A stretch of 64,000 nucleotides of DNA from JASEGV01 sp947085405 (GTDB lineage Bacteria > Bacteroidota > Ignavibacteria > UBA10030 > BY39), in contig CAMTWO010000026.1 of the NCBI GenBank assembly GCA_947085405.1, forward strand, positions 1-64,000, given 5' to 3'. The notes below the pieces were generated by a model that made no database searches, had not been told where the DNA came from, and worked only from the letters and a program-made list of their open reading frames with translations. The position numbers and the translations under genes were made by a program. Within the stretch, counting starts at the first letter, position 1. Every line of letters begins with the position of its first letter. Shown one piece after another: positions 52,384 through 62,079 of the stretch.

Positions 52384-55300
52384 ATGAATAACCTAACCGA
52401 CCTTACTTTTATAACAAACGAAGAAAACCAAAACCTTAAACAAAGGTTTGAAGTGCTAATTAAAGATACTCGATTATTTGATTGCCTCGTGGGATATTTT
52501 TATACAAGTGGGTTTCACTCAATTTATGAGTCGTTGGAAGCAACAGAAAAAATCAGAATTCTAATTGGAATAAATACAAACCGAGAAGTTTACGATTTGA
52601 TTGAGAAATCCAAGAAAGAAGAACAACAATCATTTCAATTTTCTCATACAGAAACGAAACAAGAATTCGAAAATGCTGTGGAGAAAGAATTGGAGAATTC
52701 GGACGATAATCAAAAAGTTGAAAAAGGAATAATAAAATTTATCGATTGGCTTAAAAGTAAAAAGTTAGAAATTAGAGCATACCCCACCCAAAACATTCAC
52801 GCAAAACTGTATGTAATGACGTTCGTTGAAGATGACAGAGACATTGGCCGCGTTATTACAGGTTCAAGTAATTTTACGCAAGCAGGATTGATCGACAACC
52901 TCGAGTTTAATGTTGAATTAAAAAACCGTGCTGATTATGATTTTGCTAAACAAAAATTTGAAGAATTCTGGAAAGATTCGGTTGATGTTAGTGAAAAATA
53001 TATCCAGACAATCGATGAAAAGACTTGGTTAAATCAAAACATAACTCCTTACGAGCTTTATCTTAAATTCTTGTATGAATATTTTAAAGATGAATTAAGC
53101 AGGACGGATGAAGTATTTTTAAAATATCTTCCTCAGGAATTTATGAAGTTAGAGTATCAAGAGCAAGCTGTTCTGAATGCAAAAAAAATATTAGAAGAAT
53201 ATGGTGGAGTTTTTATTTCTGATGTAGTTGGGCTTGGTAAAACTTACGTAGCTGCAATGTTAGCTGGTCAACTTGATGGAAGAACACTTGTAATTGCACC
53301 GCCTGTTTTGCTTGATAAAACAAACCCTGGCTCTTGGCCCAATGTTTTCTTGGATTTTAGAGTCCACGCTGAATATGAATCTTTAGGAAAGCTTGATGAT
53401 ATTATTGAGCGAGGAACTGAAAAATTCACAAACATTATAATCGATGAAGCCCATCGTTTTCGTACTGAAACGACAATCAGCTATGAAAAACTTGCAGAAA
53501 TCTGCCGAGGCAAAAGAGTTATTCTTGTAACGGCAACACCGTATAACAATTCCCCCAAGGATATTTTAAGTCAAATTAAACTTTTCCAGAAGGCAAGAAA
53601 AAGCACGATTCCAAATCTCCCCGATTTAGAAAGATTCTTCAACAATCTTGATAGAAAATTAAAGCAAGTTGACCGGCAAAAGGATTATGAAGAATATCTA
53701 AAAATAGTAAAGGAAAACGCAAAAGAAATACGTGAAAAAGTATTAAAGTATTTGATGGTCCGACGTACAAGGTCAGAAGTTACAAAATATTTTGCAGAAG
53801 ATTTAGAAAAGCAGAAACTAAAATTTCCAGAAGTTGAAAAACCTGAGCCATTATTTTATGAGCTTAATGATACTGAAGATAAAATATTCGACAGCACTAT
53901 TAACTTTGTTGCTAATAAAATGAAATATACTCGTTATAAACCCTTGCTCTATTACATAGGAGAACTTAAGGATCGTCAAGCGATAGAGCTGAGTCAGAGC
54001 AACATGAGCAAGTTCATGAAAACACTTCTGGTTAAAAGATTGGAAAGCAGTTTCTTTGCATTCAGAAACTCGGTAGATAGGTTTATATATTCATACGACA
54101 TGTATATAAAAGAATATGAAAAAGGTAATGTTTATGTAAGCAAAAAATACACTAACAAAATTTTTGAATTGTTGGAAAACGATGACGATGAAGCAATACA
54201 AAGACTAATTGACGAGGGTAAAGCCGAAAAGTATTCAAGCAATGAATTTACTGAAGATTTTATAAGAGATTTACAAAACGACCTTGATATTCTAAAACAA
54301 ATTAAGTTACTATGGCAGCAAGTTGACCGTGACCCAAAGATTATAAAATTTCTGTCTGAACTTATAAATAATCCTCTTTTGAAAAAGAACAAGCTCATCG
54401 TATTTACCGAATCAAAAGAAACTGCTGAATATTTATCAAAAAATATAAATGACTCAATACTTTGCTTTACAGGCAGCTCAGGTGAATCTGTTCGCGACAA
54501 AGTTATGGAAAATTTTGATGCCAAAGTACGACACCCAAAAGACGACTACCGCATATTAGTCTCTACGGAGGTTATGTCGGAAGGAGTTAACCTGCACCGC
54601 TCTAATGTTGTAATTAACTATGATATACCATGGAATCCAACAAGAATGATGCAGAGGGTCGGGCGTATAAATCGTGTAGATACCAAGTTCGATAAAATTT
54701 ACACTTTTAACTTCTTCCCTACAAAACAATCAAACGATGAGATTCAATTAAGAGAAGTAGCCGAAGCTAAAATTAATGCTTTCTTAACACTTCTTGGCGG
54801 CGATGCGGCGCTTCTTACAGAAGGTGAGCCTGTTGGCTCGCACGAGTTATTCAATAGATTAATCTCAAAACAGACGGTAACAGGTGAAGATGAAACAGGC
54901 GAGAGCGAATTAAAATATCTGCATATAATCAAAAACATTCGTGATAAACAACCTGATGTTTTTGAAAAGATAAAACGATTGCCCCAAAAGGCACGGACGG
55001 CGAAAATGAATGGGAGTTACAAGGAATCGGTTCTGACTTATTTTAGAAGGGGTAAATTACAGAAATTTTTCATCGCTCAAAATATTGAGGAAGCAAGCGA
55101 GCTTGATTTTCTATCTGCTGCAAAATTGCTCGAGAGTAATCAAGACGAAAAGAAGCAGAAATTACCTGAAATATTCTACGACCTTTTAGATAAAAACAAG
55201 GCGGCATTTTTATTTGCCACAACAGAAGAAATTTTCGAGCCGCAGCATAAACGCGGACGCGACACTGCCGCACAAATTCTAAGAATCTTGAAAGCAACTC

Positions 55301-55575
55301 TTAAAAACACACAGCAGTTTACCGACGAGCAAGAATTGTATCTAAAAAAAGTTTTTACTCAACTTGAAGAAGGCGGTTTGCCGAAGCAAACATCTAAAGA
55401 AACACTCAAAGCACTGGACGAACTAAATCAAGATTTAAAAAATCCATTTAAAGTTTTGGCGACTCTGCAAACTCACATACCGCATCGGCTCTTAGAAAGC
55501 CATTACGCGGAAAATAAACCGTCCGCATTTGGTAAAAGAGAAGTAATTTTATCTTTATACCTGAAAGGAGAATAA
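52384..55575 (+). CDS. PLD-nuclease-like domain fused to SNF2/DEAD helicase
   Basis: A 1063-residue protein. Residues ~1-200 form a phospholipase D-type nuclease domain with NIHAKLYVMTF (His 139, Lys 141), GSSNFTQAGL at 160-169 and the Glu in NLEFNVEL. The helicase core follows: DVVGLGKT at 280-287, DEAH at 354-357, TATP at 383-386 and QRVGRINR at 757-764. A long C-terminal part has no motif I can name. PLD-helicases are common in phage defence islands. It is the first gene of a tightly packed set (2-base gaps) with a Bro-N protein, a DNA methylase and an AAA+ ATPase. Confidence 0.88.
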   Translation: MNNLTDLTFITNEENQNLKQRFEVLIKDTRLFDCLVGYFYTSGFHSIYESLEATEKIRILIGINTNREVYDLIEKSKKEEQQSFQFSHTETKQEFENAVEKELENSDDNQKVEKGIIKFIDWLKSKKLEIRAYPTQNIHAKLYVMTFVEDDRDIGRVITGSSNFTQAGLIDNLEFNVELKNRADYDFAKQKFEEFWKDSVDVSEKYIQTIDEKTWLNQNITPYELYLKFLYEYFKDELSRTDEVFLKYLPQEFMKLEYQEQAVLNAKKILEEYGGVFISDVVGLGKTYVAAMLAGQLDGRTLVIAPPVLLDKTNPGSWPNVFLDFRVHAEYESLGKLDDIIERGTEKFTNIIIDEAHRFRTETTISYEKLAEICRGKRVILVTATPYNNSPKDILSQIKLFQKARKSTIPNLPDLERFFNNLDRKLKQVDRQKDYEEYLKIVKENAKEIREKVLKYLMVRRTRSEVTKYFAEDLEKQKLKFPEVEKPEPLFYELNDTEDKIFDSTINFVANKMKYTRYKPLLYYIGELKDRQAIELSQSNMSKFMKTLLVKRLESSFFAFRNSVDRFIYSYDMYIKEYEKGNVYVSKKYTNKIFELLENDDDEAIQRLIDEGKAEKYSSNEFTEDFIRDLQNDLDILKQIKLLWQQVDRDPKIIKFLSELINNPLLKKNKLIVFTESKETAEYLSKNINDSILCFTGSSGESVRDKVMENFDAKVRHPKDDYRILVSTEVMSEGVNLHRSNVVINYDIPWNPTRMMQRVGRINRVDTKFDKIYTFNFFPTKQSNDEIQLREVAEAKINAFLTLLGGDAALLTEGEPVGSHELFNRLISKQTVTGEDETGESELKYLHIIKNIRDKQPDVFEKIKRLPQKARTAKMNGSYKESVLTYFRRGKLQKFFIAQNIEEASELDFLSAAKLLESNQDEKKQKLPEIFYDLLDKNKAAFLFATTEEIFEPQHKRGRDTAAQILRILKATLKNTQQFTDEQELYLKKVFTQLEEGGLPKQTSKETLKALDELNQDLKNPFKVLATLQTHIPHRLLESHYAENKPSAFGKREVILSLYLKGE

Positions 55576-55577
55576 AA

Positions 55578-56414
55578 ATGGAAACCAATCCGCCGGGGCG
55601 GATCGCTTTATTCAAAGGAAGACAAATCAGAAGAATAATTCATAACAATGAATGGTGGTTTGTAATTGTCGATGTAGTTGCTGCTTTAACTGATTCGGTA
55701 CAGCCAGATGGATATATAAAAGATATGCGGCGGCGTGATCCCGAACTTTCTAAGGGGTGGGGGCAAATTGCCACCCCCCTTTCAATACAGACCGAAGGTG
55801 GTGTTCAAAAAATGAATTGTGCAAACACAGAGGGCATCTTCCGTATAATCCAGTCAATTCCATCGCCTAAAGCAGAGCCGTTTAAACGCTGGTTAGCAAA
55901 AGTCGGTTATGAACGGGTTCAGGAAATTGAAAACCCGGAATTAGCAACTCAACGAACACGGATGCTCTACAAGCTCAAAGGTTATCCAGAAGACTGGATA
56001 GAAAAACGAATGCGTGGAATTGCCATAAGAGAAGAGCTTACCGATGAATGGCAAAAACGCGGAGCGGAAGAACAAAAAGATTATGAAATTTTAACTGCCG
56101 AAATTTCTAAAGCAACTTTCGGGGTTACACCATCGCAGTATAAAAAACTGAAGAAATTAAAACGGGAAAACCTCCGCGACCACATGGATGACCTTGAATT
56201 GATTTTCACGATGTTGGGAGAACGTGCAACGACTGAGATCCATCGCACTGAAGATTCACACGGCGTTCCTAAATTAAAGGTAGATGCAAAAGCCGGAGGA
56301 GATATTGCCGGTAATGCGAGAAAACAATTGGAACAGAAGTTAGGTAAATCAATCGTCTCAAAAGATAATTACTTGAAAAAATCAAAACGCATCAAACGCA
56401 TAAAGAGCAAATAA
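55578..56414 (+). CDS. Bro-N-domain protein
   Basis: A 278-residue protein with an N-terminal Bro-N domain (IRRIIHNNEWWFVIVDVVAA, then LTDSVQPDGYIKDMRRRDPE), a fold typical of phage antirepressors and of DNA-damage-inducible DinD. The second half is helical and basic, ending in KKSKRIKRIKSK. It lies between the helicase and the methylase with 2-base gaps on both sides, so it is a true operon member. Residues 59-69 are encoded by a palindrome (55752-55782) that recalls the one in the ORF6N gene. It may regulate the operon. Confidence 0.85.
   Translation: METNPPGRIALFKGRQIRRIIHNNEWWFVIVDVVAALTDSVQPDGYIKDMRRRDPELSKGWGQIATPLSIQTEGGVQKMNCANTEGIFRIIQSIPSPKAEPFKRWLAKVGYERVQEIENPELATQRTRMLYKLKGYPEDWIEKRMRGIAIREELTDEWQKRGAEEQKDYEILTAEISKATFGVTPSQYKKLKKLKRENLRDHMDDLELIFTMLGERATTEIHRTEDSHGVPKLKVDAKAGGDIAGNARKQLEQKLGKSIVSKDNYLKKSKRIKRIKSK
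55752..55782. repeat. Imperfect palindrome inside the Bro-N gene
   Basis: Centred on 55767 with 12 of 15 pairs matching. The inner nine bases gcaaattgc are the same core as in the ORF6N-gene palindromes. It encodes KGWGQIATPL, at a position comparable to the SQFASS stretch of the ORF6N protein. No second copy was seen upstream of this gene. Confidence 0.6.
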
Positions 56415-56416
56415 GT

Positions 56417-59400
56417 ATGGATAAAGCACAAGCCCGCCAGATAATTAAAGATGTATTCGAAAATCCTTTCGATAAGAATCGTTTCACAAATTTTATTAGA
56501 AATCTATTAAACTCGTTCGAAGATGCTCCTCTTAGCTATAAAGGGAATATCATTTACGATGCTTTCGATCAGCACATCAGCACGATGGAACGAATTGGAA
56601 AATATTCTGATAATGAGTTCAAGATTGATATTCTTATCGTAAAATTGAAGAAAGAAACTTCAGTAGAGCGTGCGCGGACTATGCAGCGTAATTTTATCGC
56701 TCGTTATCTGAACGGCAGCCGTGGCGGCGAGTTGAAAGATGCTGCCCTTGTTGCTTTTGTCTCACCCAGTGAGGAAGATTGGCGATTCTCTTTAGTGAAA
56801 ATGGATTATAAATTTGAAGAAACAAAATCGGGGAAAATTAAAGTAAGAGAAACGTTTACTCCTGCACGCCGTTGGTCTTTTCTTGTGGGCTCTAACGAAA
56901 ACAGCCACACGGCACAGCAGCAGCTTGTCCCGATTCTTCAGAATACAGAAAATAATCCCACGCTTGCACGCATAGAGCAGGCGTTCAATATCGAAAAAGT
57001 TACAGATGAATTTTTTGAAAATTACAGAGAGCTATTTATCTGTACTAAGGAAACATTAGATAAAGTTGTATCGAAAGATCCTAAATTAAAAGCTGACTTT
57101 GAAAGTAAAAATATAAATACAGTCGATTTCTCTAAGAAACTTTTAGGACAAATTGTATTCCTACAATTTCTTCAGAAAAGAGGGTGGTTCGGAGTTGCCC
57201 GCGATGCCGACTTTGGCACCGGTCCCAAACATTTCTTGCGCGAGTTGTTTGAGGGTAAACATGGTAAATACAAAAACTTCTTCAACGATATTTTAGAGCC
57301 GCTATTTTACGAAGCACTCCGGACAGATAGGCGTGAAGCTGATAATTTTTATAGTCGTTTCAATTGTCGAATACCGTTCCTTAATGGAGGCTTGTTCGAT
57401 CCTGTTGGTAACTACGATTGGGTGCATACAGACATAACTTTGCCGAATGAGCTTTTCTCGAATATCAAAGTGACGAAACAGGATGTTGGTAACGGTATTT
57501 TGGATGTTTTTGATCGCTTCAATTTTACTGTAAATGAAGATGAACCGTTAGAAAAAGAAGTAGCTATCGACCCTGAGCTTTTAGGAAAAGCATACGAAAA
57601 GTTCAACGCTATCCGACCCGATAATTTTGAAGAGTATAAAAAAGTTCTCAAAAGCGGTAATAAGGGTGAAGAAAATAAATTCAACAAGCAGTACGGTGTG
57701 TATTATACTCCTCGCGATATTGTACACTTTATGTGCCGGCAGAGCTTGATAAGTTATTTATCTGTGGAATTATCCGGCAAGATTGATACAGATACCATTG
57801 AGTTCTTGATATTAGAAGGTGAAAAGTATATCGAGTATTTGAAAACTGCCGGAGAGAAAAAAGAACAGGATATAAATTCGAAAAAATATAAAGAGACTAA
57901 GAATTTCACAGAGTTGAAAAAATTCGCTCAAGAAATTGATCGGTTGCTCGCAGAGATAAAAGTATGCGACCCCGCCGCCGGTTCGGGCGCTTTTCCGGTA
58001 GGGATGATGACGGAAATTGTAAAGGCGAGAATGTTCTTCCGTGAAACGAATTGCTTTGAAGAAAAGAAAAAACAAACACGCTATAATCTTAAAAAAGATT
58101 GCATAGAATACTCCCTCTTTGGCGTTGATATTGACCCGGGCGCGGTAGAGATAGCGAAACTCCGACTATGGCTTTCGCTCGTTGTTGAAGAAGAAAATAT
58201 AGAAGAGATTGAAGCTCTTCCTAATCTCGATTATAAAATTAAGCAGGGAGATTCGCTGTTATCATATTATCACGGTGTCTCGCTTGAGCCGCACAAACGA
58301 CTTGCAAAAGGAGAATATGCAGTTGGGCGAAAACAGCGGATCAATGAAGCGATAACTGAAATAACGAATAAGAAACAAGAATTCTTTTCCACTAGCGATG
58401 CAGGTAAAAAGAAAGCGATACAAACGCAGATAGATAATGCTTTGAAATCGTTGGTCGTTAAAGAGATTGAAATTGAGATAGATACATTGCGGAAGGAGAC
58501 GGCGCAGGATAATTTGTTCGGTATGACTAAAAAGCAACAGGAAGAACATGATGTAACTGAGCAAGAAATTGCACGGCTTAGCGATGTAAAAAGCGAGTTG
58601 ATTGCTATTGACGGTTTACCTCCAAACTTCCCGATTATTTGGGATGTTGATTTTGGTGAAGTATTAGGCGAAGGGGGCTTCAATGTGGTAATTGCAAACC
58701 CGCCATATGTGCGGCAGGAAAAAATTAAAGAGATGAAAGATAAGCTCGAGCTAAATTATGAATGCTTTACAGGCACGAGCGATTTGTATACGTACTTTTA
58801 CGAGCGTGGTATTAAACTTCTAAAACCCACAGGCACTTTGACATTTATTTCATCGAACAAATTCTTCCGTGCTGGATATGGATTGAAGCTGCGTCAGTAT
58901 TTATCCGAAAACACGACCTTGCAAAAAATAATAGACTTTGGAGATTTACCTGTCTTTGAAGCTACGACTTATCCATGTATTGTAATAGCGAAAAAACATA
59001 CATCTAACGGCAAAGGTGAAGCAACAGACGACGTGATAAAAGCACGAACAGTTAAATCTATAGAAGAGCTTGAACACTTCGAAGAAACATTCCATGCGCA
59101 GTCAATTGAGATGCGCCAGAGCGACCTGAGCACTGACGGCTGGAGAATTGAAGATAAACATGTGCTTGCATTGCTGGAGAAAATTAAAAAGGCAGGCGTA
59201 CCACTGGTAGAATACGTAGCAGGAAAAATTTATCGTGGTATTACAACAGGATATAACGAAGCATTCGTTATTGATGAAGACACGAAAAATCGATTGATAA
59301 GAGAAGACAAGAAATCATTAGAGGTAATGAAACCGTTCTTGCGTGGAAGAGACATCAAGCGATATGTGATAGACGACCCGAGATTGTGGCTGATTTATGT

Positions 59401-59980
59401 TCCCTACAAATGGACCAACGAGAGCAGAGGTAAGCAAGAGCCAGAGAAGTTTTTCAAGAAAGAATTACCAACAATTTATAACCACCTGAAGCAGTTCGAA
59501 AATCAGTTGAAGAAGCGTGATGATCAGGGAGATTATTGGTGGGAGATGAGACCGTGCAAATATCTCGGGGAGTTTGAGAAAGCTAAGATAATCATTCCAA
59601 GAATTCAAATTTTACCTTCATTTTCATTTGATACCGGTGGTCACGTATTGCTTGATAGTTCTTACATTATTCCCATGGATGATCTGTATCTATTAGGAAT
59701 ATTGAATAGCATGCTATTTTGGTTTATCTGTCGTCAGTCATCCAATACTATTCAAAATAATTATCTTAATCTTCAAATTGCCGTTCTAATCCATCTGAGT
59801 ATCACGAAAGGATCTGACAAGCAACGACATGCAGTAGCAGAGCGTGTAAAACAAATACTTAAATCCAAAAAAGAAAATCACAACGCAGATACCACCCATC
59901 TTGAACGGGAGATTGATGAAATTATCTATGAGATATACGGTCTAACGGAAGAAGATAGAAGGATAGTGGAAGGGAAATAA
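56417..59980 (+). CDS. Eco57I-like restriction-modification methylase (type IIG/PglX-like)
   Basis: A 1187-residue protein. The N-terminal ~200 residues (DILIVKLKKETSVERARTMQ, then RNFIARYLNG) resemble the nuclease-like part of this family. Amino-methyltransferase motif I is CDPAAGSGAF at 517-526, and the catalytic NPPY is at 761-764. The C-terminal ~350 residues are the target-recognition part (YRGITTGYNEAFVID), ending in the family tail LEREIDEIIYEIYGLTEEDR. It should methylate adenine to mark self DNA. Whether it also cuts is not clear. It lies 2 bases after bro-N and 1 base before the AAA+ gene. Confidence 0.9.
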   Translation: MDKAQARQIIKDVFENPFDKNRFTNFIRNLLNSFEDAPLSYKGNIIYDAFDQHISTMERIGKYSDNEFKIDILIVKLKKETSVERARTMQRNFIARYLNGSRGGELKDAALVAFVSPSEEDWRFSLVKMDYKFEETKSGKIKVRETFTPARRWSFLVGSNENSHTAQQQLVPILQNTENNPTLARIEQAFNIEKVTDEFFENYRELFICTKETLDKVVSKDPKLKADFESKNINTVDFSKKLLGQIVFLQFLQKRGWFGVARDADFGTGPKHFLRELFEGKHGKYKNFFNDILEPLFYEALRTDRREADNFYSRFNCRIPFLNGGLFDPVGNYDWVHTDITLPNELFSNIKVTKQDVGNGILDVFDRFNFTVNEDEPLEKEVAIDPELLGKAYEKFNAIRPDNFEEYKKVLKSGNKGEENKFNKQYGVYYTPRDIVHFMCRQSLISYLSVELSGKIDTDTIEFLILEGEKYIEYLKTAGEKKEQDINSKKYKETKNFTELKKFAQEIDRLLAEIKVCDPAAGSGAFPVGMMTEIVKARMFFRETNCFEEKKKQTRYNLKKDCIEYSLFGVDIDPGAVEIAKLRLWLSLVVEEENIEEIEALPNLDYKIKQGDSLLSYYHGVSLEPHKRLAKGEYAVGRKQRINEAITEITNKKQEFFSTSDAGKKKAIQTQIDNALKSLVVKEIEIEIDTLRKETAQDNLFGMTKKQQEEHDVTEQEIARLSDVKSELIAIDGLPPNFPIIWDVDFGEVLGEGGFNVVIANPPYVRQEKIKEMKDKLELNYECFTGTSDLYTYFYERGIKLLKPTGTLTFISSNKFFRAGYGLKLRQYLSENTTLQKIIDFGDLPVFEATTYPCIVIAKKHTSNGKGEATDDVIKARTVKSIEELEHFEETFHAQSIEMRQSDLSTDGWRIEDKHVLALLEKIKKAGVPLVEYVAGKIYRGITTGYNEAFVIDEDTKNRLIREDKKSLEVMKPFLRGRDIKRYVIDDPRLWLIYVPYKWTNESRGKQEPEKFFKKELPTIYNHLKQFENQLKKRDDQGDYWWEMRPCKYLGEFEKAKIIIPRIQILPSFSFDTGGHVLLDSSYIIPMDDLYLLGILNSMLFWFICRQSSNTIQNNYLNLQIAVLIHLSITKGSDKQRHAVAERVKQILKSKKENHNADTTHLEREIDEIIYEIYGLTEEDRRIVEGK

Positions 59981-59981
59981 T

Positions 59982-61130
59982 ATGGATGTAAAACTATCGA
60001 GTGAAAATTGGAATCATCGTTGGCGTAAGAAACTATTTTCTTATATACTACGCCATAGAAAAAGCAATGCATTACGATTGCTCAATAAGCTAATCGAGAA
60101 ACCACTGCCGTTGTTTGTAGGAGATGATCAAATTCTTGAGGAGCGTCGTATGGCTTGGCTTTTCAAAATTGACTTGCTGCGAGAATGGGGCAGACTGAGT
60201 GAAGCTTTAGCCTGGATATGTCTGGAGTGTGAACTACATCCTGAAAATATTACAGCTCAAGCTTTGAAAGAGCGACTGAAGAATGATCTCGATCTGATAA
60301 AAAAAGAAGATGCAAACATCAACCGAGCGACATCAACAACAGAATGTGAAAGTCGCTGGGAAGGTGTTGCAGGAATGAGAGAGCTGAAGGCAATATTAGA
60401 GCGTGATGTAATTCTACCATTACAATTTCCAGAGCTATACAGAAAGTATAAAGTTCCGATACCAAACGGTATTTTACTTTATGGTCCGCCTGGTTGTGGG
60501 AAAACCTTTTTTACTCGGAAATTATCAGAGCACCTTGGGTACTATTTTATTGAAACTAAACCCTCCGATCTTGCGAGTATATATGTACATGGAACTCAAC
60601 AATTGATCGGAAAACTTTTCGAGGAAGCAATTGCAAATGCTCCGTGTTTGTTATTCATTGATGAAATTGATGCTTTTGTGCCAAATCGCGGAGGTCATAA
60701 TCTGGGGCATCACTATAGTGCGGAAGTAAATGAGTTTCTTACACAACTTAATGAGTGTTCAAAAAGAAATATCCTCGTTGTCGCAGCTACTAATTTGATA
60801 GATAATATTGACTCAGCAATTCTAAGACCCGGTAGGATGGATAAAAAGATATTTGTTTCACCACCTGATCAAGAAGCTCGAGCAGAGGCATTCAAATTGT
60901 TTATGAAGGGTCGCCCACAGGAGACAATAGATTGGATTAGATTATCCGAGTATAGTGAATGTTACACTTTTGCAGAAATCGAACATGTTGTAAATGAGGC
61001 TGCAAGACATGCGTTGGAATCAAGAGTCAACATAACCACAGACATTATAATAGAAGCGTTAATATCAAACAATCCCGCCCATACAGCAGAACAGATAACT
61101 AAAATGAAGAAAATGGGTGAACGGAATTAA
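59982..61130 (+). CDS. AAA+ ATPase of defence-like operon
   Basis: A 382-residue protein. The first ~120 residues are helical, TPR-like (REWGRLSEALAWICLECELH). The AAA domain has Walker A GPPGCGKT at 168-175, Walker B LLFIDEID at 223-230, sensor Asn 271 and LRPGRMD at 281-287, as in the Cdc48/FtsH/spastin group. There is no protease domain and no membrane segment. Being the last gene of the operon, it may move or unfold a partner protein for the helicase or methylase. Role inferred. Confidence 0.88.
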   Translation: MDVKLSSENWNHRWRKKLFSYILRHRKSNALRLLNKLIEKPLPLFVGDDQILEERRMAWLFKIDLLREWGRLSEALAWICLECELHPENITAQALKERLKNDLDLIKKEDANINRATSTTECESRWEGVAGMRELKAILERDVILPLQFPELYRKYKVPIPNGILLYGPPGCGKTFFTRKLSEHLGYYFIETKPSDLASIYVHGTQQLIGKLFEEAIANAPCLLFIDEIDAFVPNRGGHNLGHHYSAEVNEFLTQLNECSKRNILVVAATNLIDNIDSAILRPGRMDKKIFVSPPDQEARAEAFKLFMKGRPQETIDWIRLSEYSECYTFAEIEHVVNEAARHALESRVNITTDIIIEALISNNPAHTAEQITKMKKMGERN

Positions 61131-61134
61131 AAAT

Positions 61135-61290
61135 AGTAAAATCCTCGAGACGAAGAAGTAAGATGCCAACACAGACACCCGCCAAAAAGACGGCGGGCAG
61201 GCAACCGCATTAGAGCGCGAAATAGATGTAATGGTGTATAAACTTTATGGCTTAACTGATGAAGAAATAAAAATAATCGAAGGTAAATAG
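61135..61290 (+). pseudogene. Remnant of the C-terminus of a second Eco57I-like methylase
   Basis: The frame ending at TAG 61288-61290 reads ATALEREIDVMVYKLYGLTD followed by EEIKIIEGK, clearly like the tail of the methylase at 56417-59980 (LEREIDEIIYEIYGLTEEDR). Upstream in the same frame ILETKK precedes a stop (TAA 61159-61161), and DANTDT is cut by an inserted hairpin sequence (61178-61197) before the tail resumes. It has no start codon or methylase core. A whole methylase gene was probably lost here and its end left behind. Confidence 0.75.
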
Positions 61291-61694
61291 TGATGCGGCT
61301 AAAACGACACAGATAACAAAGGACAGCAACGACTAAAACGACTTTTAACCGTCCTAACTGTCCTTATAGTTATTAAAAACCAGATAATCATCACAAGGGG
61401 AAAATGCAGGAAGTCGAGGAAGTGAAAATAATAGAAGGGGAAAAAATAACTGATGCCGTAGGCATCGAATGTTTGTAGAACATGAAACAGCAAAATAATC
61501 CTCAATATTATTTTAAAAATTTGAAGTACATGAGGTTCACAGCTTTGCTCCCCGCTTCCGTCAACTGACGGACTCACCGCTCCCCGCTCTCAACTTGTGA
61601 TTTTAAATAAAATTTTTATATATTTCACTCACCAATCAAGTTTTATCCTCGTTCTTCTATCTTAATTTTATAACTATAATTTAAATCGTATAAA
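61291..61694. other. Repeat-bearing spacer after defence-like operon
   Basis: About 400 bases with no gene. It contains a palindrome gatgcc/ggcatc (61452-61466), an adjacent atgtt/aacat hairpin (61469-61483), a perfect 7-bp-arm palindrome (61557-61572, tccgtca/tgacgga), and gctccccgct in two copies flanking the latter. These look like decayed interspersed repeats. No promoter stands out before acpS. Confidence 0.6.
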
Positions 61695-62051
61695 ATGGTC
61701 AAAGGTATTGGAGTTGATATTGTCAACCTCGACAGGTTTAAAAATATCAATAACGATCAGGATTTCGTAAATCAGATTTTAAGTGAGAACGAAATATCTG
61801 TCGTACTAATTCGTAATCCCAAATATGTCCAAGTTGCAAAAGCATTCGCCCTCAAAGAAGCAACGATGAAAGCTTTAGGAACAGGTTTGCATTACGGGTC
61901 TTATTGGCATAATATCGAAATATCGGAATTCTGGGAAATTAAACTTTCCGGCTATCTGAAGGAAATATCTGATAAAATGAAAATAACAAAAATTAATAAT
62001 TCATTTGCACAAACTAAAAATTATGTAACAGCGGTAGTCATATTAGAATGA
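61695..62051 (+). CDS. acpS: Holo-[acyl-carrier-protein] synthase
   Basis: A 118-residue phosphopantetheinyl transferase that activates acyl carrier protein. It has MVKGIGVDIVNLDRF with the metal-binding Asp and the FALKEATMKALGTG helix with the Glu. Length is normal. It stands alone between the defence-like region and an acyl-CoA synthetase. Confidence 0.93.
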   Translation: MVKGIGVDIVNLDRFKNINNDQDFVNQILSENEISVVLIRNPKYVQVAKAFALKEATMKALGTGLHYGSYWHNIEISEFWEIKLSGYLKEISDKMKITKINNSFAQTKNYVTAVVILE

Positions 62052-62079
62052 AGGTGTTTTTAAAAATCCAAGAGAATGT

